The notes under the pieces were generated by a model. That model was not told the DNA's origin, did not search any database, and saw only the letters and a list, made by a program, of their open reading frames with translations. Of a stretch of 64,000 nucleotides of DNA, positions 25,293-35,143 are shown in pieces. Both the position numbers and the translations under genes were made by a program. The stretch spans positions 1 through 64,000 of the forward strand of contig CBDBGT010000010.1 of the NCBI GenBank assembly GCA_965205365.1. Direction: 5' to 3'. This DNA comes from JALZUR01 sp965205365 (lineage in GTDB: Bacteria > Bdellovibrionota > Bdellovibrionia > Bdellovibrionales > UBA1609). Within the stretch, counting starts at the first letter, position 1. The number at the start of each line of letters is the position of its first letter.

Positions 25293-26657
25293 TTAATGCC
25301 CTCCTTTTTTACCTACTCCTAAAACAGGCTTAACCTCTGCAATAGAAATGGCGGGAAATGCTTGTATATAGAGCAAAAATAATGTTAAAAACATTCCAAA
25401 GCTTCCAACTAATGCCCCAAAATCATAAAACGTCATATCAAATAAACCCCAGTTTGCAGGCAAGAAATCTCTATGAAGTGAGGTTATTGTAATCACATAC
25501 CGTTCAAACCACATCCCAATATTAACAAAAATAGAAACCACAAACATAACAGGAATGGATCTTCTCATTTTTTTAATCCAAAAAATTTGTGGAATCAAAA
25601 CATTACAAGTAACCATGGACCAATAAGACCACCAATAAGGACCAAAAGCTCTATTGATAAATGCATACCCTTCATAATTAGACCCTGAATACCATGCAAT
25701 AAAAAACTCAGACGCATAAGCATAGCCAACAAGCATACCTGTAGTCATAATAATTTTATTCATGAGCTCCATATGATCTAAAGTAATGTAATCTTTAAAT
25801 ACAGGAACAGCGATTCTAATAAGAGTCATTAAAGTTACCACCATTGCAAATCCAGAAAAAATTGCTCCTGCTACAAAGTATGGAGGAAAAATGGTTGTAT
25901 GCCACCCTGGCAACTGCGCCACTGCAAAATCAAAGGATACAATGGAATGAACTGACAAAACTAAAGGCGTAGATAAAGCAGCAAGAATTAAATAAACTAT
26001 TTCATAATGACTCCAATCTCTTGTTGCCCCTCTCCACCCCAATGATAAAGCTCCAAAAATTTTATTTGAAATTATTTTTCCATTTTTTTTTGCTCTATCT
26101 CTTAGTGTTGCAAAGTCAGGAATCATACCAACATACCAAAATACTATTGACACTATAGCGTACGTTGAAATTGCAAAAACATCCCATAACAATGGAGATC
26201 TAAAATTAACCCACAAAGGCCCTCTTTGATTTGGATATGGAAATAACCAAAACGCAAGCCATGGCCTTCCTGTATGTATAATTGGAAAAATACCTGCTGT
26301 AGCAACAGCAAACACTGTCATAGCTTCTGCAGACCTTGCTATTGAGGTTCTCCACTTTTGGCGAAAAAGATAAAGCACAGCTGAAATCAATGTTCCAGCA
26401 TGACCAATACCTACCCAGAAAACAAAAGTAACAATATCAGTACCCCAACCTACTGGGTGATTCACACCCATTAAACCCATGCCCACAGATATTATCACCC
26501 CTAAGCAGCAAAAATAAAAAATTAAGAGCATTTTAGCTCCACTTACCATGGTAAGCCATTTTATACCTGGAAGGCGTTCAACTAAAGAGGCCACATCATT
26601 AGAAACATTTTTAGCAGTTTTATTACCCTTAATTAAAGGTTTTTCTTCTAAACTCAT
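25293..26657 (-). CDS. actC: Alternative complex III subunit ActC (NrfD family)
   Basis: The 454-residue polytopic protein belongs to the NrfD/PsrC family and contains about ten transmembrane segments. Family features are GIGHAGTLISAVLYLFRQKWR, RPWLAFWLFPYPNQRGP and NIGMWFERYVI. This subunit carries the quinol-binding site and is thought to contribute to proton translocation. The start ATG at 26657 overlaps actB's stop by one base. Confidence 0.95.
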   Translation of the reverse strand: MSLEEKPLIKGNKTAKNVSNDVASLVERLPGIKWLTMVSGAKMLLIFYFCCLGVIISVGMGLMGVNHPVGWGTDIVTFVFWVGIGHAGTLISAVLYLFRQKWRTSIARSAEAMTVFAVATAGIFPIIHTGRPWLAFWLFPYPNQRGPLWVNFRSPLLWDVFAISTYAIVSIVFWYVGMIPDFATLRDRAKKNGKIISNKIFGALSLGWRGATRDWSHYEIVYLILAALSTPLVLSVHSIVSFDFAVAQLPGWHTTIFPPYFVAGAIFSGFAMVVTLMTLIRIAVPVFKDYITLDHMELMNKIIMTTGMLVGYAYASEFFIAWYSGSNYEGYAFINRAFGPYWWSYWSMVTCNVLIPQIFWIKKMRRSIPVMFVVSIFVNIGMWFERYVITITSLHRDFLPANWGLFDMTFYDFGALVGSFGMFLTLFLLYIQAFPAISIAEVKPVLGVGKKGGH

Positions 26658-29600
26658 TAGTGTCCTTCTCCTTGAGAGTGTGAATCTTTTCCATGATCAC
26701 CTTTTTTTTCACTATGATTAGACTCTCCATGGGAAATACCTGCTATGACTTCATCAGTGTTCCAAATTTTAGTCATATATCTTACTGAGGGAACATTATT
26801 AATCTCTTCTAAAAGCTGATATGTTCTTTCCTTATTAAATTTTTTACTCACATTAGATTTTTTATCATTCATATCACCAAAAACAATTGCTTTAGTTGGA
26901 CAAGTCATCTGACAAGCTGTCTTAATATCACCATCTTTAAGTTCTCTTTTTTCAAGAATGGCTTTAGATTTTCCATGTTGGATTTTTTGTATACAAAAAG
27001 TACATTTTTCCATCACCCCTCTAGATCTAACAGTCACTTCTGGGTTTAAGGCCATATTCAAAGGTGACTCAACTTTAGAGTAATTAAACCAGTTAAACCT
27101 TCTTACTTTATAAGGACAGTTGTTTGAGCAGTATCTTGTTCCAACGCACCTGTTATAAATCATATCATTAGTCCCTTCACTTGAATGAACAGTGGCTAAA
27201 ACAGGACAAACAGTTTCACATGGAGCATTATCACAGTGTTGACACATTACTGGTTGATGAACCACACGTGGAGCCTTTGGGTCTCCTGAGTAATACCTAT
27301 CCACTCTAATCCAATGCATTTCACGTCCATTTAAAACATGCTTCTTACCTACAACAGGAATATTATTTTCAGACTGACACGCAATCACACAAGCTGAGCA
27401 GCCTGTACATTTTGATAAATCTACTGACATACCCCATTTATGGCCTGTATATTTATGTTTAGACCAAAGAGAAAAAATTTTATGTCTATGAATGCCTGCC
27501 TCTTTATTCTTCTTAAACTCATCATAAGAAGCTTGTGTAACAATTTGACGACTCTCCATTACATGATGACTCTGTGTATTTGCAAGGTTCATTTTTTTAG
27601 TAGTTTTTTTAACAACTACTTTTAGCGATGAGTACTTTCCATCTTTTACAAAAGGAAATGCATTTTGCCCTACACCTTCACAAACCTGGCCTCCACCTTT
27701 TCTTCCATAACCTAGGGGCAGGCCTAATGTTTTAGAATCTTGACCTGGTTGAATATGAACAGGAATGTTAATTTTATAATTCTTTATAAAAACCTCTACA
27801 ACATCCCCTTCTGCTAGATCATGATTTTTAGCATAGTCCATTGAAATAGAAAGATAGTTATCCCAAACTATTTTCGTCACTGAATCAGGAAGCTCTTGTA
27901 ACCAACTTACATTAGAAAGTTTTCCTTCACCTAAATTTGTTGGATAAACAACTAACTCTTCACCATGGTGCTCATTATATTTAGCATTAAACGATCCAGA
28001 AAATACTCTAGCTGGTTTAATAGAATTTTTAAAGTTAGATAAATCCCAGACACCTTTTTGCAAAAGATTAACCCAAAATGTTTCAAAATCAGAGAAATTA
28101 GACCTTACTTTATTTGCATTATATCTATTTTCCCAAGTTTTTTTTACAACATCATACCAAGTTTTCTTCACACCAGACCATTTTAATAACGTTTGTTCAA
28201 AGGCTCTTGTTTTATAAAGCGGTGAAATTGTTGGTTGGGAAACAGAGTATACATTTTTTAACCCTTCAAACTCATTCCATTTTTCCATTGGATGATCGTC
28301 TGGTAGAATCCAATGTGAGAGAGAACCTGTTTCATCATTCTTGTCTCCTGTATAAATAATCGTAGACACCTTACTTAGTGCAGCTCTAAGTTTAGTCTGA
28401 TCTGCATAGGTGTAAGCAGGATTTGAGTCATGAATAATAAGTGTCTTTACTTTACCTAAATTCATTTTTTCAATAAGTTTTTCAATAAAGCTTTCACCAC
28501 CTCTATAAGAAACATATGGAGCTTGAGAATAATCAATAGTCTTACCATCATTACCAAGAATAAAATTTATATAATGAACAGCTTTTTGAATCTCTGCATA
28601 ATCAGTATTATTTGACTGAACACCAAACCCCATGACAATTGATTTACCTTTGTTTTTTTTAAGCTCCTTAGCCACATGATCAGCATGGTTTAATACATTC
28701 TTAGAAAGTTTTTTAACACCTGCATAAGCTGATGCTTTCCTTGCATAAGCACTTAAGGTGTTAAACTTAGAGATAACTGCACATAAAAATGATAAGTACT
28801 CAGAGGGTTTTAAAATAATTCTACGGTCAGCATTCATGCCTGTAAGACTCATCAGTGACTCTACGTGAGTAAGCTTAATGGGAGGTTCTTTAAGCTCCAC
28901 ATCACGCCTCACACCCCACTCCCTTTGTAATTGAAGGGAACCATACTCTGTAGATAAAAAATCAGTTCCCACAGAAAGTACATAACTTGCGTTTATAAGC
29001 CTATATCTAGGTAAAGATGTGGTTTTAGCACCTAGTACAGTAAAAGATTTTTTAAATGCTTCATAAGAAAACGGTGACCACTCAAAATACTCGCCACCAT
29101 GATTTAAAACAAATTCATTTATCAGTTTTCTAGAAGACTCTGATGGGTTTGACCCTGATAAAACATAAACACCACCATTTTTGATTTTTTCAGAAAGTTG
29201 AGCATCAGCTTTCTCCCAACCCCTATTGATTGTGTCTTTATTAGTTCTCTTAGGGTTTAATAGGTTTTGAACAGGTCCTTTTAAACGGTCTAAATCATAA
29301 AGACTCAATATACAAGCCTGCCCTCTAGCATTTAAAGCCTCCCCAATACCTGGAAAAAACTCATTGCCTTCAACTTTAACCGGTTTTCCTTCACGAGTTC
29401 TAACCACTAAACCACAAACATCTCCACCCTCTTGATAAGTTGAAGCATAAAAATTTGAAACTCCTGGGATTAAACCCTCTGGCCTTTTAACATAGGGAAC
29501 AATTTTTTCAACTGGACGCCTAACACAACCAAATGATGTAAGAGCTAAACTCGCACCCATTAGCTTAAGAAAATCACGTCTAGCCCAACCAGACTGACTC

Positions 29601-29725
29601 CCCTCATCTAACGGAGAGGTTTTAAACTCTTTTTCTGCTAAATCTTTAAACTCAACACCTTGCCTCCACTGATCAAGACTTAACCAATGTTTATTTTTAA
29701 TAGTTTCACTTTTAGAATTGCTCAT
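26657..29725 (-). CDS. actB: Alternative complex III subunit ActB, iron-sulfur protein
   Basis: The 1022-residue protein fuses a molybdopterin-oxidoreductase-like domain (about 70-740) that in this family lacks the cofactor, and an iron-sulfur domain (about 765-980). The ferredoxin-type Cys clusters are visible: CTGCSACVIACQ, CQHCDNAPCETVCP, CVGTRYCSNNCP and CTFCIQK with CQMTCP, enough for four clusters. A Tat signal (RRDFLKLMG, residues 49-57) is followed by a lipobox-like SFGC (Cys67), so the folded protein is exported and lipid anchored, as described for ActB of Flavobacterium. The tail is His/Gly-rich. Confidence 0.95.
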   Translation of the reverse strand: MSNSKSETIKNKHWLSLDQWRQGVEFKDLAEKEFKTSPLDEGSQSGWARRDFLKLMGASLALTSFGCVRRPVEKIVPYVKRPEGLIPGVSNFYASTYQEGGDVCGLVVRTREGKPVKVEGNEFFPGIGEALNARGQACILSLYDLDRLKGPVQNLLNPKRTNKDTINRGWEKADAQLSEKIKNGGVYVLSGSNPSESSRKLINEFVLNHGGEYFEWSPFSYEAFKKSFTVLGAKTTSLPRYRLINASYVLSVGTDFLSTEYGSLQLQREWGVRRDVELKEPPIKLTHVESLMSLTGMNADRRIILKPSEYLSFLCAVISKFNTLSAYARKASAYAGVKKLSKNVLNHADHVAKELKKNKGKSIVMGFGVQSNNTDYAEIQKAVHYINFILGNDGKTIDYSQAPYVSYRGGESFIEKLIEKMNLGKVKTLIIHDSNPAYTYADQTKLRAALSKVSTIIYTGDKNDETGSLSHWILPDDHPMEKWNEFEGLKNVYSVSQPTISPLYKTRAFEQTLLKWSGVKKTWYDVVKKTWENRYNANKVRSNFSDFETFWVNLLQKGVWDLSNFKNSIKPARVFSGSFNAKYNEHHGEELVVYPTNLGEGKLSNVSWLQELPDSVTKIVWDNYLSISMDYAKNHDLAEGDVVEVFIKNYKINIPVHIQPGQDSKTLGLPLGYGRKGGGQVCEGVGQNAFPFVKDGKYSSLKVVVKKTTKKMNLANTQSHHVMESRQIVTQASYDEFKKNKEAGIHRHKIFSLWSKHKYTGHKWGMSVDLSKCTGCSACVIACQSENNIPVVGKKHVLNGREMHWIRVDRYYSGDPKAPRVVHQPVMCQHCDNAPCETVCPVLATVHSSEGTNDMIYNRCVGTRYCSNNCPYKVRRFNWFNYSKVESPLNMALNPEVTVRSRGVMEKCTFCIQKIQHGKSKAILEKRELKDGDIKTACQMTCPTKAIVFGDMNDKKSNVSKKFNKERTYQLLEEINNVPSVRYMTKIWNTDEVIAGISHGESNHSEKKGDHGKDSHSQGEGH

Positions 29726-29748
29726 TTCCTAATATCCTTTAATAATAT

Positions 29749-30333
29749 TTAGTAGTGACAAGTTGAACAGTTAATAGGAGCTTGGGTATGACCAGACTCT
29801 TTAAGCTTTTTAATTTCATAATCAGATAAACTCTCATCACTTACACCTCTGTGACAATTCACACACCAACCCATAGAAAGATCTTTAAACTGATAAACAG
29901 TCTCCATCTCTTCAACTGGACCATGACATGTCTTACATGTCTTACCTGCAGCAATGTGTCTAGAGTGATTAAATTTTACATGATCTGGAAGCATGTGAAC
30001 TTTAGTCCACGCTATGGGTTCATTTTTCTCATATTTTTCACTAAGCATTTGAATCCACTTTTTATCTGTACCCACAGATAGGTGACAATTCATACAAATA
30101 TTCAAACTTGGAATTGAAGAGGTTCTAGAAACCCCAGTTGCTGTATGACAATATCTACAATCTATTCCGTACTCGCCAGCATGAAGCTTATGTGAAAATG
30201 GAATAGGCTGATCTGGCTTATAGCCAATATTATAACCTATACTTAATTTATTATTTGTTAATAAGTATACGTATATACACAGCCCTACTATAAACACCAA
30301 CCCCATAACACTACTAACAACTTTTTTTACCAT
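29749..30333 (-). CDS. actA: Alternative complex III subunit ActA, pentaheme cytochrome c
   Basis: The 194-residue protein has one N-terminal membrane anchor (residues 7-26) and five heme motifs: CRYCH 59-63, CMNCH 80-84, CKTCH 133-137, CVNCH 157-161 and CSTCH 189-193. Five hemes is the normal number for ActA. It carries electrons along the periplasmic face of the complex. It is the first gene of the operon actABCDEF; the ATG at 30333 has a purine-rich ribosome binding site (agaaagag). The hemes need the ResB/CcsA system encoded just upstream. Confidence 0.95.
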   Translation of the reverse strand: MVKKVVSSVMGLVFIVGLCIYVYLLTNNKLSIGYNIGYKPDQPIPFSHKLHAGEYGIDCRYCHTATGVSRTSSIPSLNICMNCHLSVGTDKKWIQMLSEKYEKNEPIAWTKVHMLPDHVKFNHSRHIAAGKTCKTCHGPVEEMETVYQFKDLSMGWCVNCHRGVSDESLSDYEIKKLKESGHTQAPINCSTCHY

Positions 30334-30401
30334 AGCTCTTTCTCTTTAATTAAAAACTAGTCAAATAAAAATAAATTTTAACCTCCATGAATAAGTCTTT
30401 A

Positions 30402-30720
30402 TCAATGAACTTTCAACTAAGATTTTTTAGAATCTTGTTTAAATTTTTTAAAAATACCCACAAATTAAAATGTAATATAAAAAAACAACCCATGAAAGCC
30501 ATAAAAGTCCACTCAAACTCTTTAAAAAAATTCATATTACACACTTATAACCTTAAGTTAGGATTTTAAAAATTTCTTTTTAGTATTTATTCTCATTTAG
30601 ATAATAAAAAAGGCAAAACTCTCTAAGAATAAAAGTAAAAAAAACCTAAGTATAAATGAATTCTATTAAAATATAGGCAAATAGCCAGAAATTTAAGTAA
30701 GATTTAACTAAAGCTATGAA
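30402..30720 (-). pseudogene. Decayed partial copy of ccsA
   Basis: Positions 30402-30464 match 30833-30894, the 3' end of the neighbouring ccsA, with only a few changes (shared run ttcaactaagattttttaga). Positions about 30540-30715 align, less well, with 31220-31395 of ccsA (cttataa, aatttctttt, atttattctc, agccagaaattt). The middle is deleted and many small changes close the frame. This is therefore the remnant of a second cytochrome c maturation gene between ccsA and actA. The rest of 30334-30841 contains no open gene. Confidence 0.72.
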
Positions 30721-30841
30721 CAAAATATCTACACACCCAATTTTAAATAAAAAGCTAATATGATATAGCCCCTGTACTTCTTTAGTGTTTTTACTAAATA
30801 ATTTTCAAATCATGCATAAATTTTCATCAGTAAATTTTCAA

Positions 30842-32455
30842 CTAAGATTTTTTAGAATTTTGTTTAAATTTTTTAAAAATACCCACAAATAAAATATAAA
30901 CAATATGTAACATAACAAATATAGAAACATACTCCACTCCACCAGAGCCAAAACCATAAGAATGCAACCCAGCTCCTAACCAAAAGTTCACACCATACCA
31001 AGCCATAATAACTAAATTAAATGCCCCCACTGCTCCTGCTGCAAAGCCAAAAGAATTAACCATTCCAACCAATCTTGAATGTAAAAGAGCTAAATATCCT
31101 ATTAATGCAATAAATGCCCAGGTCTCTTTTGGATCCCATCCCCAAAACCTTCCCCAAGAGTAATCAGCCCAAATTCCACCTAAAACCGTTCCAACAGCAA
31201 GAAGCAAAACTCCAATTTGTATGCTTTTATAAATTAAGGTGGTAACTTTAGAAATTTCTTTCCTATATTTATCCTCGTTTAAATGATAAAAAAGAGAAAA
31301 ATCTCCTAAAATAAATGCCAAAAAAAATGCTGAATATGAGATAGTTATTGTTAAAACATGGGTGAGTAGCCAGAAATTTGAGCGAAGAACGGCTTGAAGA
31401 GGCTGTATGCTGGGATCTAAAATCACAGGGGCAAGATCCGATATAATCAAACAAAACACAGCCACAACACAAGACCCAACAAGTGGCATCAGGCTCTTAT
31501 TCCATTTTCCAACCATATATCCAAAAATTATAGTCCCAAAAGGCACCCATAACACAGTCTCATACATATTCGAAACAGGGGCTCTTCCACTTATATAAAC
31601 TCTAGTTAAAAAGCCCAATAAATGAAGCAAAAACCCTAAAGAAAGCATACCATTAAAAACAAGCCTAAATATTTTCTTTTCCCAAAGCCAAAAGCAAAAA
31701 ATAAAAATCAATGCTACAAGATAAAATACCCAAGAATACCTAAAAAAATGAAAGGAATTATAAAAAACCTCAACCTTAATTTTTGAAAAAACTTTAATCT
31801 TATTGCCTTTATAAGGTTTCATGGAAAAAGAGAGAAACTCATCTACGCTTTTATCTACCTTAGCTCTTAAATTTTTATTACTTTCATCTGTCAAAAAGAC
31901 TGATACATTTTTTAATATTTTTGAAAATCTTTTTTTATGAGCTATTGAAAACTCATTAATAGACAACCATTTACCATTATCACTAGTGGGTACTAGCCTT
32001 AAAATATCTCCTGATTGAAATTGATTTAATCTTAAAAGTTGACTCTCTAGCCTAAGCAAGGCCTGATCAAAGGCATTTAATTTAACTTCTTTTTTTCTCT
32101 TAATGGCTAGATTTTGAAAAAGACTATTTATGGCCAAATTGTTAGAAAGTTCTTTTTGACTAAAATAGTTTTTTCTACTTTCTAAATTTAGAGCAGTTTT
32201 TAGTTTTTTATTTTTTAATTGAATAAATTCTGTTTCAGACCATACTTTAGGTGCAAGAAGCCATGTTAGTACTAAAACTGACGGGTCTTTGCTCTTGTAC
32301 TTTGTTTTACCGTATATCAGCCTAACACTCTCTCTAGCAAGAGTATCTAAAGGCTTAATCCTTCCTCCATTTTGAACAGGAAAATTTTTTAAACTCGAAC
32401 CTAACGTAAGACTTGAAACCAAAGAAACAACAAGAAATAAAATGATTTTTTTCAT
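30842..32455 (-). CDS. ccsA: Cytochrome c maturation protein CcsA/ResC
   Basis: The 537-residue protein has a signal-like N-terminus, then FPVQNGGRIKPLDTLARESVR, typical of long CcsA forms, a periplasmic region to about residue 230, and about eight transmembrane helices. The heme-handling WWD motif is WGRFWGWDPKETW (about 434-446), inside the longer 429-446 stretch. With ResB it moves heme across the membrane and attaches it to CxxCH motifs of exported apocytochromes (system II). The upstream resB gene ends 18 bases before it. The C-terminal end is the part duplicated in the pseudogene nearby. Confidence 0.93.
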   Translation of the reverse strand: MKKIILFLVVSLVSSLTLGSSLKNFPVQNGGRIKPLDTLARESVRLIYGKTKYKSKDPSVLVLTWLLAPKVWSETEFIQLKNKKLKTALNLESRKNYFSQKELSNNLAINSLFQNLAIKRKKEVKLNAFDQALLRLESQLLRLNQFQSGDILRLVPTSDNGKWLSINEFSIAHKKRFSKILKNVSVFLTDESNKNLRAKVDKSVDEFLSFSMKPYKGNKIKVFSKIKVEVFYNSFHFFRYSWVFYLVALIFIFCFWLWEKKIFRLVFNGMLSLGFLLHLLGFLTRVYISGRAPVSNMYETVLWVPFGTIIFGYMVGKWNKSLMPLVGSCVVAVFCLIISDLAPVILDPSIQPLQAVLRSNFWLLTHVLTITISYSAFFLAFILGDFSLFYHLNEDKYRKEISKVTTLIYKSIQIGVLLLAVGTVLGGIWADYSWGRFWGWDPKETWAFIALIGYLALLHSRLVGMVNSFGFAAGAVGAFNLVIMAWYGVNFWLGAGLHSYGFGSGGVEYVSIFVMLHIVYILFVGIFKKFKQNSKKS

Positions 32456-32473
32456 AATCTACCTTTATATAAG

Positions 32474-33826
32474 TTATTTTACCAAACGCCATTTATAATG
32501 AAGTTTTTTAGACCAAAACAAAAATATTGTACCCAAAACAATTAAAAAACATCCAAAGTATTTAACAAACCTCCCTGGATCTTTATTCACCGACAACACT
32601 GAATGTGTTGGTCTTCTCATTTTATCTTCCTGAAATGAGCTTTGATAAAAAGTAAGCCCATTTTTTTTCATAGGCTGATTCATTGAAATTAAAATATCTT
32701 TTTCACCAACGGACACTACACTCTCATAATTGGCAGCTTGCATAGAGCCCTGATACCTCATTACTTTAAAATCCTTAAGGTGTATATTAAAACCTATATC
32801 TACTTTTTTTTTAGCATAACTTAAAATATAGACCCTATCTTTTAAAAAAATTTTTAATGGTTGATTTAAACCTAACCAATAATCTTTCCCCATAAAACTT
32901 ACCTGTAAAGCCTCTGTGCTTAAAGCATGAGGAACATCTAGCTTTTCAAAATATGTCCCCTCATAAGCGTGAGGTTTATAACTTAAAACCCTAAGTTTAA
33001 AGTCCATCCAGCCAGTATCTAAAATCTCACCAACACTAATCTCTCCACTCTTTTCACCCGCTGTATTAAAAAGAATATAAGAAAGCCTTTCTTTATTAGG
33101 ATAAAAAACAATCTCATTTTTACCTTTATAATCTTTAGGTTTTTTTAGATGAAGGCTAACTTGTGCAGGGCCTAATTTTTTTCTACTTTCCTTAAAAATT
33201 TTATTAACAATAAGCCAACCTGATTCTTTTGCCCTAACTCCCTCAATAAAAAACCTTACAGCAGGTCCATCTTCAATATTTTTAGAAGTTAAAACCTGAT
33301 TTTTAGCTTCAGCAAAAACATAGTAGTCTTTTACTAATACCTTGTTAGCTCCCACTTGATACTTAATTTTATTTTTTTTAGGATGATCCTTAAAGTAGTT
33401 CACATCTTCATTAAACAAGGTGGTAAACTTACTTCCATCAAAAGAACTATAAACAGCAAATTCTTTCTGCACCACTCGTACATAGCGATTTTTTTCACCA
33501 AGGGGAAAAACCATAACACCATCAACACCATAAAAATATGTTAACACAGACCCTATCTGAACTACTATAATGCCAACATGAGCCAATAAAAATGGAATAT
33601 GCTTTTTCTTCCAAGGAAACCTATCAACCATCACTGCTATTAAGGTGACCGTAAGTAAAACTTGAATACCTATCATCCAAAAAGATTGATAAATTACTTG
33701 TTTAGCATATTCAGCATTATACAAAGATTCATAAAATGTTCCCACTGCTGAAATAACTCCTAAGGCTAAGAGTATTAACACAGCTAATTTTAGAGATGCT
33801 AAAAACTTTAATGGTTTAGGCAACAC
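32474..33826 (-). CDS. resB: Cytochrome c maturation protein ResB
   Basis: The 450-residue protein has three N-terminal membrane helices (KLAVLILLALGVISAVGTFYES, FWMIGIQVLLTVTLIAV, FLLAHVGIIVVQIGSVLTYF), a large periplasmic region and a final helix (FGCFLIVLGTIFLFW). This is the ResB/Ccs1 layout. It partners with CcsA to hold heme and reduced apocytochrome. The start appears to be a GTG at 33826 followed by TTG. It is 18 bases upstream of ccsA, forming a two-gene unit placed just before the multi-heme act operon. Confidence 0.9.
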   Translation of the reverse strand: MLPKPLKFLASLKLAVLILLALGVISAVGTFYESLYNAEYAKQVIYQSFWMIGIQVLLTVTLIAVMVDRFPWKKKHIPFLLAHVGIIVVQIGSVLTYFYGVDGVMVFPLGEKNRYVRVVQKEFAVYSSFDGSKFTTLFNEDVNYFKDHPKKNKIKYQVGANKVLVKDYYVFAEAKNQVLTSKNIEDGPAVRFFIEGVRAKESGWLIVNKIFKESRKKLGPAQVSLHLKKPKDYKGKNEIVFYPNKERLSYILFNTAGEKSGEISVGEILDTGWMDFKLRVLSYKPHAYEGTYFEKLDVPHALSTEALQVSFMGKDYWLGLNQPLKIFLKDRVYILSYAKKKVDIGFNIHLKDFKVMRYQGSMQAANYESVVSVGEKDILISMNQPMKKNGLTFYQSSFQEDKMRRPTHSVLSVNKDPGRFVKYFGCFLIVLGTIFLFWSKKLHYKWRLVK

Positions 33827-33872
33827 AGTGCCTGTAACCTTCTTTTACTTTGAAACTATGGTCAACTTTGAT

Positions 33873-34616
33873 TTAATTTTTAATGCCCAACCATTCAGCA
33901 ATTATCTTTTTCTCATGCTCCATTGAGGTAGATTTCTTAAACTTAGCGCCTGACTGCCCTTTTACCCTAGCCTCACACTCAGGCCATGTTTTATGAATTT
34001 TAAGCTCTCCATTTACCAAACTTAAATAAGAATAGGCTTTTTTCTTTTTATCAGAAGACTTCTCACTGCCAACCTTTTTAACAGGCAAAGATAAGTCTTC
34101 AGGAATATCATGAATTGCAATATCGTAATTTAAAATATGACCTGTATAGAGTTTAATAAATTGTTTTTTTGAATAGGCCACACCTATTTCATCACATCTT
34201 TCATTTCCAGGAATACCCTGATGGCCTCTAACATAACCCCAAGAAAGCTTAGATATAGATTTTCTTTTAACAACTACCCTATCTAGTTTAAGCCACAAGT
34301 CTTTATTAGAGATCTCATTACCAGCAGCATTAAACCAGTTTTTCCTCTTCCATTGAAAAATCCACTGAGTAACCCCTTGAATAACATAAGTTGAATCCGT
34401 AAGAAGCAAAATATCCTCTTTCTCCTCCACTACCTCACAAAGCCCCTTAATAACCGCCATCATCTCCATGCGATTATTTGTAGTTTCCTTTCTACCTCCA
34501 CCAAGCTCTTTTACCCTCCCATCAGGATAAACAATAACAACACCATAGCCTCCGTACCCAGGGTTTTTAGAACAAGCACCGTCTGTAAAAATAAGAATTT
34601 CATCAAATCTTCTCAT
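33873..34616 (-). CDS. rnhA: Ribonuclease H with C-terminal viroplasmin-type domain
   Basis: Residues 1-150 are RNase HI: Asp12 (FTDGACSKNPG), Glu51 (NNRMEMMAVI), Asp74 (LLTDSTYVI) and Asp142 (GNERCDEIG) form the metal site that cuts RNA in RNA-DNA hybrids. Residues 195-247 (YLSLVNGELKIHKTWPECEA, then VKGQSGAKFKK) match the hybrid-binding viroplasmin/Cauli_VI pattern W-x-E-C-x-x-x-V-x-G-x-x-G-A-x-x-K. In eukaryotic RNase H1 that domain is N-terminal; here it is at the C-terminus. The gene lies 46 bases before resB on the same strand. Confidence 0.92.
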   Translation of the reverse strand: MRRFDEILIFTDGACSKNPGYGGYGVVIVYPDGRVKELGGGRKETTNNRMEMMAVIKGLCEVVEEKEDILLLTDSTYVIQGVTQWIFQWKRKNWFNAAGNEISNKDLWLKLDRVVVKRKSISKLSWGYVRGHQGIPGNERCDEIGVAYSKKQFIKLYTGHILNYDIAIHDIPEDLSLPVKKVGSEKSSDKKKKAYSYLSLVNGELKIHKTWPECEARVKGQSGAKFKKSTSMEHEKKIIAEWLGIKN

Positions 34617-34808
34617 AAAATAAGAATAACAATGGATTGCCTATTATAGATATTTTTTTATGTATCTATTTAGCCTAATCTGACTAAAGTTGTGGTGAAT
34701 ATAAGAATTTTTTACCCTATTCATTGTCATAAAATAATGCAAAAAAAACTCGACTAATAAAGGTTTTTCGTATTGGTTTTAACAGGCCAAAAAACAACAA
34801 CACAACAA

Positions 34809-34848
34809 GCCTCGGTGGCGGAATTGGTAGACGCGCCGGAGTCAAAAT
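34809..34848 (+). pseudogene. tRNA-Leu 5'-half copy A
   Basis: The sequence gcctcggtggcggaattgg and tagacgcgccggagtcaaa follows the intact tRNA-Leu from its first base through the anticodon loop, then diverges. The D-arm is complete; the 3' half, T-arm and acceptor partner are absent. It is preceded by the same acaa found before the other two copies. Confidence 0.75.
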
Positions 34849-34977
34849 ATCTCGCATCTAAATGAGTAGAAGGTGACGACAAAAGGCTTAAACTTCAATT
34901 CTTTCAAATAGTTACAAACTACTTGATGTTGCTAATCGAAAGAACTATAAATAACAACCGAAACAATATAGGAACAA

Positions 34978-35030
34978 GCCTCTGTGGCGGAACTGGTAGA
35001 CGCGCTGGATTCAAAATATACAGAGTCCAG
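34978..35030 (+). pseudogene. tRNA-Leu 5'-half copy B
   Basis: It matches the intact gene from base 1 through the anticodon loop (gcctctgtggcggaactgg, one change), then diverges. The anticodon arm can still pair (ctgga with tccag at about 35025-35029) around an enlarged loop. No T-arm or acceptor strand follows; instead a hairpin gcatttcaaa / tttgaaatgc occupies 35068-35110. Spacing to copies A and the intact gene is 169 and 166 bases. Confidence 0.75.
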
Positions 35031-35143
35031 AGAGGAAAGGAGATTTGATAAAGGATAAAAACAAAAGCATTTCAAAAACTTAGAGTTCGTATTTACTCAT
35101 CTTTGAAATGCCAAAATTTAACAACGCAACAAATACGCAACAA

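Noticed and set aside
26657..29725. Formate dehydrogenase or other molybdenum oxidoreductase
   Set aside because: The fusion with a four-cluster domain, the lipobox after the Tat signal and the neighbours ActA and ActC-F identify ActB of alternative complex III, which lacks the molybdenum cofactor.
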